Assembly: GCA_936440205.1 (NCBI GenBank)
Contig: OW387146.1
Span: 20,088,458-20,152,457 of the forward strand
DNA: 64,000 nt
From: Lepidonotus clava
Taxonomy: Eukaryota > Annelida > Polychaeta > Phyllodocida > Polynoidae
Direction: 5' to 3'
Part shown: piece by piece, positions 1 to 12,041 of the stretch
Position numbering within the stretch: the first letter of the stretch is position 1
Layout: each line of letters starts with the position of its first letter
The notes under the pieces: generated by a model
The model's input: only the letters and a program-made list of their open reading frames with translations
The model's database searches: none
Told to the model about the DNA's origin: nothing
Made by a program: the position numbers and the translations under genes

Positions 1-1487
1 ATGGTAAAAAGAATATAAAAAATGAAAAGAACATTTTTTCACAGGTAATGTAGAAAATGTTTTTACCTTCTCAAAACTGAAAACATTAAGTGGAACAAGC
101 ACTCCTATCAGTAGTTATGGCACTTTTAATATTCTCAGAAATAAGAAAACTTAATTTCTTGATAAACATAAGAAACTTTAAGTCGCCATAACATGGAAGA
201 AACAACAGCAATTGGGAATAAGGGGTTCTCAATGTACAAGAGGTGGGTAGGTTCATACATGTTTATCTCAGGTTCTATCAGGAATATTTCAAAATGGTTT
301 GCAGCATTTGAAAGAGTATGTTCTCTACAATAAGAATAATGCTGACATATTTCCCAATGTTTCATGTGATTTTGTGACCTCACTAATTGGCATTAGGTAC
401 CTTTTCCCAGATACGCTCCCAATTTAGGCATGACATATCACCTCAGTAACAATTACAAGTAATTACCAAATCTACTATATAAAATATAGTTATATCACAA
501 TTTCCTTCATTATACACATTTTATGTCTAAATTACGATATCAATATAATAATAGAGTTTATGGTAATTAGATAGTTAGCACTCCCCATACCCGTATTGGT
601 CAGTTGTAATTAGGTCACTGACCAGAGGTCAGGTGGGGAGGCGCAGGTATGATGTAAGGGACACTCTGGGTCCAGCAGCTGAAGACAACACACCATGTAA
701 CCACTTAGCAGCAACAGGCCCTTGGCCTACACTCCTGGTACTGTAGAGAAAATTATATTTAACATTAACAACACCTCCTGCCTTCAAGTCTTCATTTAGT
801 TCCACACTACAAAAATTTAATGACCTTTGGTTTAACGTTTCTGGAAACTCCACTGTGTATTGTTATGTAGGTGTAACTTTAAGTGTTTTACTTCTTCATT
901 AATTTCTTCACCATTTCTATAAAAAGTGACTATTGCTGACATAAGTACTTTTACGACATAATTTGCTATCATATATTAATGTAATTTCAGTGATTGTGAT
1001 GGATTGAACCAGCGCTTAACAATGTGTTTTCTTCACTTGAATAGTTACAGGCAGTGATGTCTTACAAAACAAACCTTTGGCATCATTTCCGTTAAGATAA
1101 ACATGTCATTTCTATTTCCCCCACTTCAAGATTTCGCAACTGCTTCATATAGGCGTAGTATTACATCTCGGATTTTCTACATGAAATATCCATGGCGTAG
1201 AAAGTAAGATGCACATTATATTATTTGTCATATGTCAATTAGAATTAACCTGCACACGTTCATACATGTTAAAGTTCGGAGTGAAACAGCTGATTTTGCC
1301 CACAACAAACAACAAGTAGGAATGTGGGCAACATCTGGAGTGCGTGGTGGGCGCGGCAGGGAAGCAAAAATGTCGTCTGCTTTGGTAGAAAAAGGCGGGA
1401 AAAACGGAACAGAGAAAATTCATCTTGACAAGGATGAAGCTGTGACACGGCTCTTACAAGTGGAGGCATCCTGGGGCGGGGCTTTAA

Positions 1488-1733
1488 GCCCCATACCCAC
1501 TAGGCGATTTTCACCAAGTCTGCCAACTAATCAGTGCTAATATCAGCCGAATATGCTCAATTAATTAGCCGATTTTACAACCGATTCATGCACAAATCAG
1601 CCTTGAATACTGCTGATTGGTGATCTGATGAGCTCAAAAATATGCAGTATACTGATGGGTTACCTAAAAATCGGCAGATTTTAGTACTAATTTGTTGGCC
1701 GACTGTGTAAGAATCGCCTAGTGGATACGGGGC
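1488..1733. mobile_element. MITE, GCCCCATACCCAC-terminus family, copy 1
   Basis: The ends are inverted copies: GCCCCATACCCACTAGGCGA on the left and its near reverse complement on the right, next to 1733. Both sides carry TTAA (1484-1487 and 1734-1737), which fits a TTAA target duplication. Internal sequence contains paired GCCGATTTT-type motifs. There is no coding capacity. Confidence 0.75.
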
Positions 1734-2018
1734 TTAAGAGTTGGGCATCTGAGTGTGGTGGCTTGATGTTGAAGTGTCAACTCTAAAGGAGATACACTCA
1801 AGATAAGAAACCTTAAAATGCTGCCCTTTATAGTTGTGGCATTCTTGGGTTTTTCCTTGAGGAAAAGCGAAGAGGTTTTGTTGTAAGCTTTTGTAGTGAA
1901 TATCATGTCCTATCTGAACAGTTGATACTTAAAACTAAGGAATGAAGAAGTAGAAAAAACATGTAGTAGTGGTATTTGAATCTTTACTTTGGAAGGTGGG
2001 GTTTCTGTTGAAAATAAA

Positions 2019-2420
2019 GGCCATATTCCACTACGCGGCGTTTTGCTCGCGGTGGGCAATTAACAAGCGGTGGTTTGACCCCACCGCTAGTGAAACTGGG
2101 CACCGCATGATGGAATATAGGAATTGCTTGCGGTGGTACTAGCGGTGGTGCTTGCGGTGACCAAATGCTAGTACCACCGCAAATGATTCTATATTCTTTT
2201 ATATGGTTTAACATATTTTTTCGAACTTTTTTATGATTATATTATGATTTTTACTAATTTTTTATGATTTTATATTAATAGTTTAAAATGATGTTATATA
2301 GTTTTCTTTTCAATGCTTGCGGTGGCAGAAACGAACATGTTGGTTTCTGAAACGCAAATTGCTTGCGGTGGCTAAAAAGATCACCGCTAGTGAGCCCCCA
2401 CCGCATAGTGGAATATGGCC
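2019..2420. mobile_element. MITE, GGCCATATTCCAC-terminus family, copy 1
   Basis: Inverted termini GGCCATATTCCACTACGCGG / its complement near 2400-2420, followed inward by repeated GCTTGCGGTGG and ACCGC motifs in both orientations. Flanks are TAAA on the left and TTAA on the right. No ORF of note. Confidence 0.7.
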
Positions 2421-4979
2421 TTAAAGGTACTCGAGGCTGTTCAGGGCGCCACCTGGCTCACAAATTAAGAACTACAACAAAATTATCTTTTAAAAGCTGT
2501 TTTAAATGATTAAGAGGTCTAATGATGTTTAGAGAAGTGTATCTAAGGTATTTCCGTTCAATTAGAATAATAGAGTGTCAAATTATCATGGTATAAATAA
2601 CCAAAATACCTCAATTATTCAATGTTTTTTAGTATAATGTTTCTCATAAACGGTGAATATAAATGTTTTTGGTTTTAATATTTCCTCTTATGCAATTGAT
2701 AGATATTCCAGAAGTTTGATGAAAAATCCATTGGTAGTTTTTAACACAGAGAAAGAATATTGATATTTCCCAATAAGATCAATGGTAAAGACCAGTATTC
2801 TTTATTAGTCTCTAACTCTTATCACAAACGGTGAAAATTGTTCATATTGTGTCTATATGCTCTTCCCTATAAAACCTAGCTTGCCCACAAATTTGCAGCA
2901 GATTGCATTGGTAATAAGAATTTAAGCCGAACACCCCCAAGTACCTTTAAGGGTTTAATGCCCTTGGGGAATTTGTAGGTCCTACCCTGCATACTCACCT
3001 GCCCGCTGGAAGTAAAGGCGGGTGCTTTATATATTATATATATAATATATATGCAATTATACCTAATGCTAAAATATATGATAATTATGTAGGCCTATAG
3101 TAGTGGATCTGGCAGTTCCTTTTCAGTTTTCCTACTAACTTAAAAGAGTGGTATCATCACTGATGACGTCAATGATTGATACCTCGTAACTGCATAATTC
3201 AATGGCGCAAAACTCGTAACATAAACATTCACCTATCAGGGTAATCATAACCTTCTGAAAGGGCAAAACACTCGGGGCGGATCCTGCCCCCTCTTTTTGG
3301 TGGACCCCTAAATTGCAAAAAGAGGGGAAAATGCCGCATGCATACGCACAAATGCATGCCGTTTTAGTACTTAGCCTATATGCTGAATCCCTTTCGGAAA
3401 TCCTGTATCCACCCCTGAACACATTGCTAAAAGCAATGTCGCAATCTTAGATTGGCTGACGCATCTCAATAAACTCACGGACGAGACCACCCCTTTAAAC
3501 ATTGCCATTGTCTTTGATGTCTTACTAAACCATAGTCATCATTTCAGTCAAGCAACCACTGAAAACATTCCTACTAAGGCAGTGTACTAACTTTACTCAT
3601 TTTGGACTTTAACTCTAAAATTGTATTTCTAAAAATAGATCAACAAGAACTTATTTTACTAATAACCAAATTACGCCTCACTTTCCTAACTCTCAGAGGG
3701 TAATCATTAGTGAAGTACTAACGAAGAAAAGCTTCAATTTCAGAGACAATGACTCTGGCGTTTTAAGTAACTTTATCCAGAGTAGGCTTCGCTGGTTTCC
3801 ACCAGGTAAAACACACATCAAGGCACAGTATGCGGGAACCAGTGACAACCACATATCACGTGGTTTTGCTTAGTCATGATTGATGACGTATTTATTTTCA
3901 TCACTTTGGTCAAGTTTGGTATGGTATGTGTGTCAGGGGTTTCCCCAGGGGGCTAGTATGGCACTGTTTCTATTTTCTTTTAAAGATATTTTATCTTCTT
4001 TTTTCCCCAAGGTTAAATGTTTTGTAGTCCTGGCAGGGTGTGGTTGATTGAAATATGGCCATGTAACGTCCTTGTTATTGTTTTGCTTTTCACTGACGTA
4101 GTTTATAGCGGTTTCAGTACACTGAGTCTTTCTATAGTTTACGTTCGATCAACGTGCCCGTAGATCTATGCACTTTGGTTCAAATTGATATAGTTATCTC
4201 TTAATCTGTTGCTGAGTTTCTCGTCTAACAAGTATATCATCAGTTGAACAAAATCAAAAATATTATTTCATTTGTATTTATTTTGGGAAAAGAACTATTA
4301 TTGTCCTAGCTGTTATCACGACACAACAATGGAAAATAACGATGAAAAGGGGTGGTGAACGCAGATTTTCCGAGAAAAGGGAGGGGGGGGGGCAGCCCCT
4401 CCCCTCCCTGATCCGACCAAGTATACTACTTATAGTATCAATACAAGTTCTCTAACAGACCTACATGGTACTTCACTAAAAAGTACGAAAAAATACCTTT
4501 AAAGAAATGGGGGTTGATCTAGTGTAAAAATTCTTTGTGACAGACATAATATCTATTACCTGACACTTGTTATTTACCTCATCAGTTATAAGAATGTTTC
4601 CTGGGACTAGGTCGTATGTCATAGCTGATCTACATCAGCTCCTAGTTGCTGACTCAGAGCAGAATGGAGTTAATCTAGTTTGACTAATATTCATTGTTAT
4701 TATGATTGACCAATATTCCTTGTTATGTCGACGCTACAAACGACGACTTTGTGCAGACTTGTTGTTTGTTAGACTTGCTTATCAGCAAATTGACATGTTT
4801 CAGATTATTACATCCTTCATCAGAATTTTCTCATAAATTATATTAGATGCAGAATAAAATGATTCTTACAGTCATTAATCTTAACTATACGCAATATATA
4901 GTTATCAATCAACAGGAATGTGAAATGGTATATCTGAAACCATCCCCATGTCAATGTCACATATCTTAGGCCTACTAAA

Positions 4980-5202
4980 GCCCCATACCCATTAGGCAAT
5001 TTTGACCAAATTGAATGACTGATCGACGCTAAAAATCGGCCAATTCTACCAGAACAATCAGCAGATTTTAGCACTTATTCATATCAAGTGTGTTAATTTC
5101 AAATTGAAACTGATTATCAGGCTGAATCGGCACGAAAGTCAGCCAATTTTTTCTGTCACTAATCAGTAGATTTGTCCGCCGATTCAGCCTAGTGGATATG
5201 CC
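4980..5202. mobile_element. MITE, GCCCCATACCCAC family, copy 2 (decayed)
   Basis: The left end GCCCCATACCCATTAGGC is clear. The right end (CTAGTGGATATGCC) is diverged. Size and interior (CCGATTTT and AATCGGC motifs) match the copy at 1488. Confidence 0.6.
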
Positions 5203-5606
5203 ACATTAGAAAATACGAGCTTAGAGGTGAGACCAGTGTAAAACACCCACAATGTTTGTGTTCAGGCTGAATGGAAACACATGTAAAGGGCATGGGCTTG
5301 GCGACAATAAACTAACCAATAACTCACCCTACATTATTGTTCAGACGGCCATATCAATAACTAAGCTTTCAATTAGCGCTTATTAACTGTGAAAGGTGCT
5401 CATAATATCCCGGATTCAAGAGACGAGTGACGCAGCGTAATAATTTTCTAGTAAACAGCATGACGACACCTTTCAGGAAGTATGACGAGTGATGTAATAA
5501 ATCTGAATATGAGGTCTTTACAAATATGGAACACGTCACCTCTGATTTCATAGTGCTCAGGGGCGGATCCAGGAATTCGAAAAAAAAAACTAAATTAGAA
5601 AAAAGG

Positions 5607-5640
5607 TGGGGGGTGGGGGGGGGGGGGGGGGGGGGGGGGG
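5607..5640. repeat. Poly-G run
   Basis: Almost pure G of more than 30 bases beside the start of a CAGGGGCGGATCCAGG-type transposon end (about 5559). It is probably a slippage-expanded G tract of that element. Confidence 0.7.
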
Positions 5641-5740
5641 CAGCGTGCTCGGGGCATGCCCTCGGGGCGCTTGAATTTTACAGTAAAAAAGATTAATGTT
5701 CGGCGAACAGACTAAGAATATGGACAACGACAGATGACAG

Positions 5741-5787
<47 letters not shown>

Positions 5788-5850
5788 TGTGTGTTTGCGT
5801 GTGCATGTGTGCGCGCGTGTCTGTGTCTGTGTGTCTGTGTGTCTGTGTGT
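5741..5850. repeat. TG microsatellite
   Basis: TG dinucleotide array passing into imperfect TG/TC units. It is preceded by a stretch starting ATATGGACAACGACAG that recurs, diverged, at about 19.68-19.73 kb, again next to a TG-rich tract. The microsatellite therefore sits inside a dispersed repeat. Confidence 0.85.
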
Positions 5851-5906
5851 AGGGGGGGCGTGCGCCTGGCATGCCCCCCCCCCCCACTCAATCCGCACCT
5901 GCTTAA

Positions 5907-6130
5907 GCCCAATACCCACTAGACCAAACCGGCGCTAATTTTGGCTGATTCTACCCAAATGATCGGCCGATTTTTGCAGCATATCTGATCATCCATTATT
6001 ATACAGTATTGAAATGTACTAGTTTAACCTGAATCGATGTAAAAATCGGCTGTTAATTAAGGTAGAATCAGTCGATATAAGCGACGATCAGTCAGCTGAC
6101 TTGTTAAAATCCGCCTAGCGGGTATGGGGC
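5907..6130. mobile_element. MITE, GCCCCATACCCAC family, copy 3
   Basis: Left end GCCCAATACCCACTAGACC preceded by TTAA. The right end is the complement, CGGGTATGGGGC, followed by TTTA. Interior carries AATCGGC / GCCGATTT pairs. Confidence 0.65.
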
Positions 6131-6188
6131 TTTAGGGATCAGCTGTGCAGGGTCAACAACGTCTTTGTTGTGCTTTAATTACCATTTG

Positions 6189-6546
6189 AATTCACTCTAC
6201 CACAGATAGCTGATTTACAGTATTTTAAGCACCTGCAGGCTAATTTTGACTAATTTTGTCGACAAGATCCCTGGATAAACTATTGAAAATACAGAAAAAA
6301 TTGTTTTATATGTGTGTATAATGCATGAATTTTCAAATAACTCAGGAATATTAAAAGTATTATACTAATTCAAAAAATGATGATAGATAATTTTTCACAG
6401 TGTTAATTTACAAATAATGGTACAATTCATGAAAATGTATATGCTTAACCCTTGAGTTTTATCGACATATTTCCAAGAATGCACCTGTTTATGGGCTAAC
6501 CTGCAGGTATTACGCAAAAAAATGGTTATCTGTGGTTAGGAGAATT
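6189..6546. mobile_element. MITE, CTACCACGGATAGC-terminus family, copy 1
   Basis: About 358 bp with inverted ends AATTCACTCTACCACAGATAGC-like (6189 onward) and GCTATCTGTGGT-like (to 6546). Interior has paired CTGCAGG motifs and GTCGACAA. Same family at 8402-8770 and 57506-57868. Non-coding. Confidence 0.65.
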
Positions 6547-7033
6547 TCTTTTTGTTCTTACATTTTGAGATTATTCACTTAACACCCTGTAGAATGGAGT
6601 GCGTAGAACTTTAGCAAGGGTATTCCTTGTACATACATTCAATTTCTTTCCAGAATGTTAAAGCGCCATCCCATTTTGTTTTACATCAATAATTGTGATC
6701 ATTTTCGTAATACCCAGGCAGTATTGAGCATAAATGCTCTTTACACATTATCCTTAGATTCTCAATGTTGTATTTATCATACAATAACTCTGAAGAAGTG
6801 GCATCATCTGTGTTTTTATTGTCAAAAAGGTGCACAGCTTTATTTTGTAGAGAATCTAATCACACAGATTTTCATCCCACTATCTATACTAAAGTCTGCA
6901 GAATAATATGATAGGGATATCAAATATCTGAATTGTGAACATTGATGCCTTACAAGGGGATACCCCCCATAAATCCAAAACCCAACTACATGGCCAATCG
7001 AGTCAGAAATAACCCGAAACCAATGATAAGAGT

Positions 7034-7156
7034 CAGGGACGGATTTTTTTTTTTTTTGGGGGGGGGGGGGGCAAATTTATATTTTTATTTTATGTAAAAC
7101 TGGACCCCTTTTTAATATAGCCCCCCCCCCTTTCCAAATTTTCTGATCCGCCCCTG
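7034..7156. mobile_element. hAT-like short element with 5-bp target duplication
   Basis: A 123-bp element starting CAGGGACGGATTTTT and ending ATCCGCCCCTG. It is flanked on both sides by AGAGT (7029-7033 and 7157-7161), an exact 5-bp target duplication. Interior has G and C homopolymers and TTTTATGTAAAAC. Non-coding. Confidence 0.75.
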
Positions 7157-7559
7157 AGAGTTGACGTCTTCATTGACCCTGCCACAACTAGAAAATAAAA
7201 TAAACATACAAGGGTTTATTTATAACGTTTGCTGTTTTGTTTTAGTCACAAAGCGCGTAGATTCGTTACCAAGCTTCCTTTTACATTCCGCCCCCACGTG
7301 GCAATGTAATCAGACTCAGCATGAGTTTTTCAAAGAGTTAACTTTTAGAAAACGTAAAAAGTTTAAGTTGATTTTCTTAATGTATATCATTTCAAATACG
7401 AAAAAGAATTTCATAATCAAGATGTCAAGTAACAATAATGTGTACCGGTACCATCTTTGGTATATTATTTTTCATGAATAAAAATTTCGTAGAGAAGTCC
7501 ACTTTCCCTTCTATTGGGTCGTTGATGGGGGGTCTTGATGTTTCATGTTAATTTGAAGG

Positions 7560-8008
7560 AATAAGCCTTACCTAGTTTACAAAAACATTAATATTCACCA
7601 TGAAATATTCTTAAAATTGCCCATGTACTTATTATCTGAAGACAGTTGGATATTACAAAATTAACCTAAGTGATTTTGTTGATGGATTGAACTACAATTT
7701 GTAAAAATTCAGCTTTATATTTTGTGCTCTTTTACATAGGAATTAAAGCCTGTCAGTCCAGCCTGTAATCACGTCCTACCCTATTTTGCCCTGAAATACA
7801 GCCTTTTGATTGGCTAGCAAACCTGATAATCTGTCAATTGATTACATTTAAGAAATGATAATGTTTAAACAGTACTCCGGGATATAATAAAACATAAGTC
7901 TTGCTTATTTCACCAGCCCCAATTGTAGGAGACAAGGATGGCTCATACAGTTATTTTGTCGAACCTTTGTCGAACCCTGTCATATACCCAATGCGGGATG
8001 GGCTTATT
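7560..8008. mobile_element. MITE, AATAAGCCCATCCCA-terminus family, copy 1
   Basis: About 450 bp. The right end reads CGGGATGGGCTTATT and the left end is a diverged complement (AATAAGCC). Interior shares GTCCTACCCTATTTTGCCC and CCTTTTGATTGGCTAGCAA with copies near 23.6, 40.3, 44.9 and 59.5 kb. Non-coding. Confidence 0.6.
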
Positions 8009-8401
8009 ATATCTTTGGTATATCTTTTTTCATGAATATAAAAGTATTTGTAGAGAATGCCACTTTCCCTTCTATTTGGGGCCCTTGATTGGGGGTTCTG
8101 GCGTAGCATATTGATTTTAAGAAGTAAATGTGTTGCACGTAGAAAGACCAATATCGCCTGATACTTTAGGCCCTATTACACTGTACGATGTTGAGCTCTT
8201 ATAATATTATTGGTGCGATATGATGATGTTACAGAAAATAGGCACATAGGAGTGATATATTTGTTTGAATTTGGAGACGTGGTGTATTTTACACAAATGT
8301 AACAAGGAACTTTGTCTTTAATACGTGTGATATATGTGATCATGTCACAGCTCATGTCTTGTAGTGTTAAACCTCCCAAGTTAGGCTTATGTGGGATGTC
8401 A

Positions 8402-8770
8402 AATTCTCCAAACTACAGATAGCCAGTTTCATGAATTCTACTTGCAGGTTAGCCTAGAACAGGATGTATCCTGGGTAATGTGTCGACAAAACTCAAGGTT
8501 TTAGCATAGAAATTTTCATGAATTCTACTGTAATTCTGAGATTAACATTGAATTAAATTAACCATCATTATTTTTAGAATTAGTACCCACATGCATTTAT
8601 ATTCCACATTCCCTGAGTTGTTTGAATATCCACTCATAATAGATGGATAAATAGCATTTATTTGGTTATTTTCTATAGTTTTTCTAGGGGTTTTGTCGAC
8701 AAAATCAGCCCAAATTAGCCTGCAGGTCCTTAAAATACTGTAAATCAGCTATCTGTGATAGGGAGAAATT
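8402..8770. mobile_element. MITE, CTACCACGGATAGC family, copy 2
   Basis: About 369 bp with ends AATTCTCCAAACTACAGATA and TATCTGTGATAGGGAGAAAT. Interior contains GTCGACAAA in both orientations and CTGCAGG. Non-coding. Confidence 0.65.
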
Positions 8771-10275
8771 GTCGACGTCGCATTGTCGATTTTAAGGGTC
8801 TAGCACCATTCTAATGTACCTTCAGTTAAACCTACAGGCAACTCTCTTACAGCATAGTGTCACGCGATCTCCCAGGTCACATCATGGGGGTGTTTACATG
8901 ATACCTCCCCTGGAGCCCACTGTTTTAGGGCCCAACCTTTAAATTAGTTTTCCTGCCAATGTAAACATCATAAACTGCGATTTATTCAGCTTGGTTGGAG
9001 ACGTGGCTGATTCGGGATGACAGATATAAAACCTGCCTTGTCAAGACAAAGGATTCTTACAGACGTTGTATTATTGCGCGAGGATAAATGATTATAAAGA
9101 AAGGAACCTGGAAAAGTTATCAGGGTAAAACCAAATTGGTTACCCACAATGCACGGCTGTTTATGTGAGAACATGAGACCGCCAGATATTTGGCATGAAT
9201 AAGCAGATTTTAGATAGTTTTTGTAAACAAATTTAATCTGAAATCCATGTCAAAATTAACTTTAGTCGTACATTGGTTTCAAAATATATAAATGAAATAA
9301 ACACTGGGCAGCTTATCACATAACCACAAATTCATAAATTATTAGGATGTTCTTTGCCTATAGGGACGGGCATGTCGTCGGTTGTAAGATAAATTGATAG
9401 ATTAAAACTGAGACTATTGATTGTAAAACTGAATACCTTCCTTCTAGAAATAAACCAAAAGGTCCCACCAAATAAAGAATTGTATTTTGTTATGAACACA
9501 AACATCAGGGTAACCCCTTCTTATCAGAATATTACATATTATAGTTGGAAAGAGTAACAATTATATTGAAATGAATACATAGGGTTTTATCATTTAACGT
9601 AAGTTATTTACTTTGATAGATTCGCCAACCGTGTTCCAGTGCTTTTTCATATAATTTGCATAATGATTAATTTTCAATGAATTTTCAAAGCGTTGACTCC
9701 TCTGTACAGCTGACAATATCTGAATAGTAAGTTACACAATTCTAATTCAAGAGAAATATCTTGTTGAATAATTCTTTTCTGGTTATAAAGATTTTCTTGT
9801 AAACAACAGAATCAACGTTCATGTGGGGTAATGTTAGGTAATGCTTTTAGGCATACTTGATCCCCATTAAAGTACTTGTTTCTTGCTGATTCCTAGTCCC
9901 ATTTCGGTACAAGTATCACCTCCAAAAATCCCCGTGGAGGGGGGGGGGGGTGGAGGAGAGGGGATACTTAGGCTGGAAATGAGTACCAACTCTGGTCAGA
10001 ACCTCCAGCGGCTGTAGCTGTGAATCAGCAAATTGGCCCAAAAGGGGGAAATAATAAAACCATCTTTTAGGACAGCTGTCAATATCATATGATCCTTTTT
10101 ACTAGAAAAACGTTTATTGTATGGAATTCAATTCCTTCACAATGCTACGAACTAGGCTTGAGTTCTGAAATCAAATTTGTCATTAAATGCTTTTGTTTGG
10201 AGGGGCTGTCCATGAGATATCCTGAGAAAAAAAACACAATGGAGGACTGTCATGCTCACCCCTAAATAAGGACAG

Positions 10276-10416
10276 CAGTGGCGGATCCAGGATTTTGAAA
10301 AGGGGGGATGGGGGCGCATTATTGGAAAAAAATTCCTATCTTGCTTTTAGGCCGAGGTTTACATTAAAAAATGCAAAATTTTCTGAAAAAAGGAGGGGTG
10401 CGCGCCTCCGCCACTG
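10276..10416. mobile_element. hAT-like short element
   Basis: A 141-bp element with termini CAGTGGCGGATCCAGG and CCTCCGCCACTG. Flanks GACAG and GACTG make a 5-bp target duplication with one mismatch. Interior TTTACATTAAAAA is shared with the elements at 18634 and 21415. Confidence 0.7.
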
Positions 10417-10489
10417 GACTGGGCGCTATAGGTCTGCATTTGGTACCTACAGTTAAACACTGAGTACCCCCGCCCCCTCCCACAAACGG

Positions 10490-10699
10490 GCTAAAACGCG
10501 AGGTCGCATGCGCAGTTTCTAAGCACGTGACCTGTCTTATCTCCGTATCTGACCTTTCTATTGGCTTATCTCACGCTTATCTACCCAGTTCCCACATTTT
10601 TTACATACTCCACGTCGCTTCAGATTCCCGTGTAATCATCGCTCCACCCTTAGCATTCTGGGGTTTTGCAAGTGCCCGGATGTAGGCTTGACCTAGTTA
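10490..10699 (+). promoter_or_regulatory. CpG-rich promoter-like block
   Basis: This stretch is much richer in G+C and CpG than its surroundings. It contains GCATGCGCA (10506-10514, an NRF1-type half-palindrome), an E-box in GCACGTGACC (from 10523) and ATTGG (10560-10564, an inverted CCAAT box). It lies directly before an ORF starting at 10700. These are recognised animal promoter motifs. That they drive a gene here is inference. Confidence 0.35.
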
Positions 10700-12041
10700 A
10701 TGGCAGCGCGTAGGGATACAGTCAAATTACATAACGAAAAAAGGCTAAGCTCGGAGCGATCATTACTTGGGGAATGTGAAGCGGCCAAGGAGTATGCATT
10801 TTTTAGTCCCGATAGGCCCGGTAGTAGGGATAGAGATGGCGAGAGCCAAGTGGGGAGCAGGCATAGGAATCCCAAGGGGGTGTAGAAAAAATAGTTGCAG
10901 GTTGAACAAAGAAAAGGAACATACACGTATGCCTATAGGCCTAAACCTGTTTAACAAACAAACTGTTTAAAAACATATTTTTACAGGGGTGTAGCCAGCC
11001 TTAGAGTCAAAGGGGGTTCCAGGTAAATCTAAGGGGGTTCCGATCTACGTTATTGCTCAGATATCTTATATTTTGATTACATTTTGGGAAATTTAAGGGG
11101 GTTCCAGACACCCAGGAACCCCCCTGGTTACGCCACTGAGTCTTAAAAGATCAGTATATCTACCTCTTTTTTATGATTTCATATTTAAACTCACTGCTTG
11201 TTAATGTTTGGGTGGGGCAGGCCTTTTTTATTTCGAGAAAAAAACGAAGAGGTTTCAAAATTAGTATGAACTTGTGAGCTTCAGTTTTTTTCTTGATTGC
11301 AGAGGGAAGCACGTGTTCAAGGTATGTAGTATGTATAGAAATAAAATAATTGACACTGAAATATTATATATAAGTTAGTTTAATCTTTCTCCCCCCCAAA
11401 AAAACAGCAAAAAAGCAACAAACTTTGTCATGTGTAGTTAAGAAGCAACCGTTTCGAGCCTCAGTCATCCAAAGACCACATTTTTGTGCGAATGGACTAA
11501 GCTTGTCAACAAGTCTTAATAAGATTGGGCCTAAGTGAAACCCACTCAATCACAGTCCTGGTTACGTCAAGATTTCCCAACACTCCCCCTTCTTAGATAA
11601 AACCCCCTTAACTATTAGAATATTTTGGTTCCGCCTCCAAACTGATTTTATTCTTTACTCTAAAGTTATTATCCTTTTGATAAGAATTTATGTAACTGTA
11701 ACCATCACGAGCAGTCTGTACTGTAACTGTAATGAAAATGGCATATATGAGATAAAAAAAGTTTCTTATCATGATGTAGAAATTGGAAATAGTTTTTAAG
11801 AGAATACCATATTGAACTATTATCATGATAGAAATCCTCTAAGTAATTATATCACAATAGTTTTAACTATCTATGGAATCTATACTTTTATTCAATCGAA
11901 TATAACGTTTTGGTCCAACAATTTTAGGCAGAGATTGACAATGCTGTGGCAGTAGCTACAGCATGTACAGTGTATGCCCATTTAACTCAAGAAGGAAAAC
12001 CCTATTGCGCTATCATGAAATGTCAAACAAACTCCACTTAA
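10700..12041 (+). CDS. Possible small spliced gene, function unknown
   Basis: This is a tentative model. A 61-codon ORF opens at 10700 (MAARRDTVKLHNEKRL..., rich in K, R, E and S) after the CpG-rich block, with an in-frame stop just upstream. Two well-formed downstream exons follow on the same strand. One is a 19-nt segment at 11303-11321 with a pyrimidine-rich acceptor and AAG|GTATGT donor. The other is a terminal segment at 11928-12041 after TTTTAG, encoding AEIDNAVAVATACTVYAHLT and ending in TAA after 37 residues. The last two join in frame (GKHVFK then AEIDNA). I could not find a donor at the end of the first ORF with the phase needed to join the micro-exon, so the 5' part may be wrong or missing an exon. 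I do not recognise the product. Confidence 0.22.
10984..11138. mobile_element. Short inverted-repeat element with GGGGGTTCC repeats
   Basis: Ends CAGGGGTGTAGCCAGCC and CCCTGGTTACGCCACTG are inverted relatives. Interior repeats AAGGGGGTTCC three times. A diverged relative rich in the same GGGGGTTCC repeats lies near 32.13-32.28 kb. Confidence 0.5.

Larger units (their letters stand above)
1..10479. other. Gene-poor, repeat-rich stretch
   Basis: I see no coding gene that I can support here. Short ORFs lack family resemblance and mostly overlap transposon ends. The block holds several inverted-repeat elements listed separately (about 1.49-1.73, 2.02-2.42, 4.98-5.20, 5.91-6.13, 6.19-6.55, 7.03-7.16, 7.56-8.01, 8.40-8.77 and 10.28-10.42 kb), a poly-G run and TG microsatellite near 5.6-5.85 kb, and one-ended transposon scraps (for example about 3.26-3.42 kb, ending in a TATCCACCCCTG terminus). 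The remainder is AT-rich DNA with no recognised signal. Confidence 0.6.

Noticed and set aside
1232-1540. 102-codon ORF taken whole as a gene
   Set aside because: Its last part is the MITE terminus at 1488 and the first part lacks support. Only the central ATG at 1370 is kept, as a weak lead.
5590-5938. Overlapping THTHTH and CVCVCV reading frames
   Set aside because: Translation of the TG/CA microsatellite and homopolymer runs.
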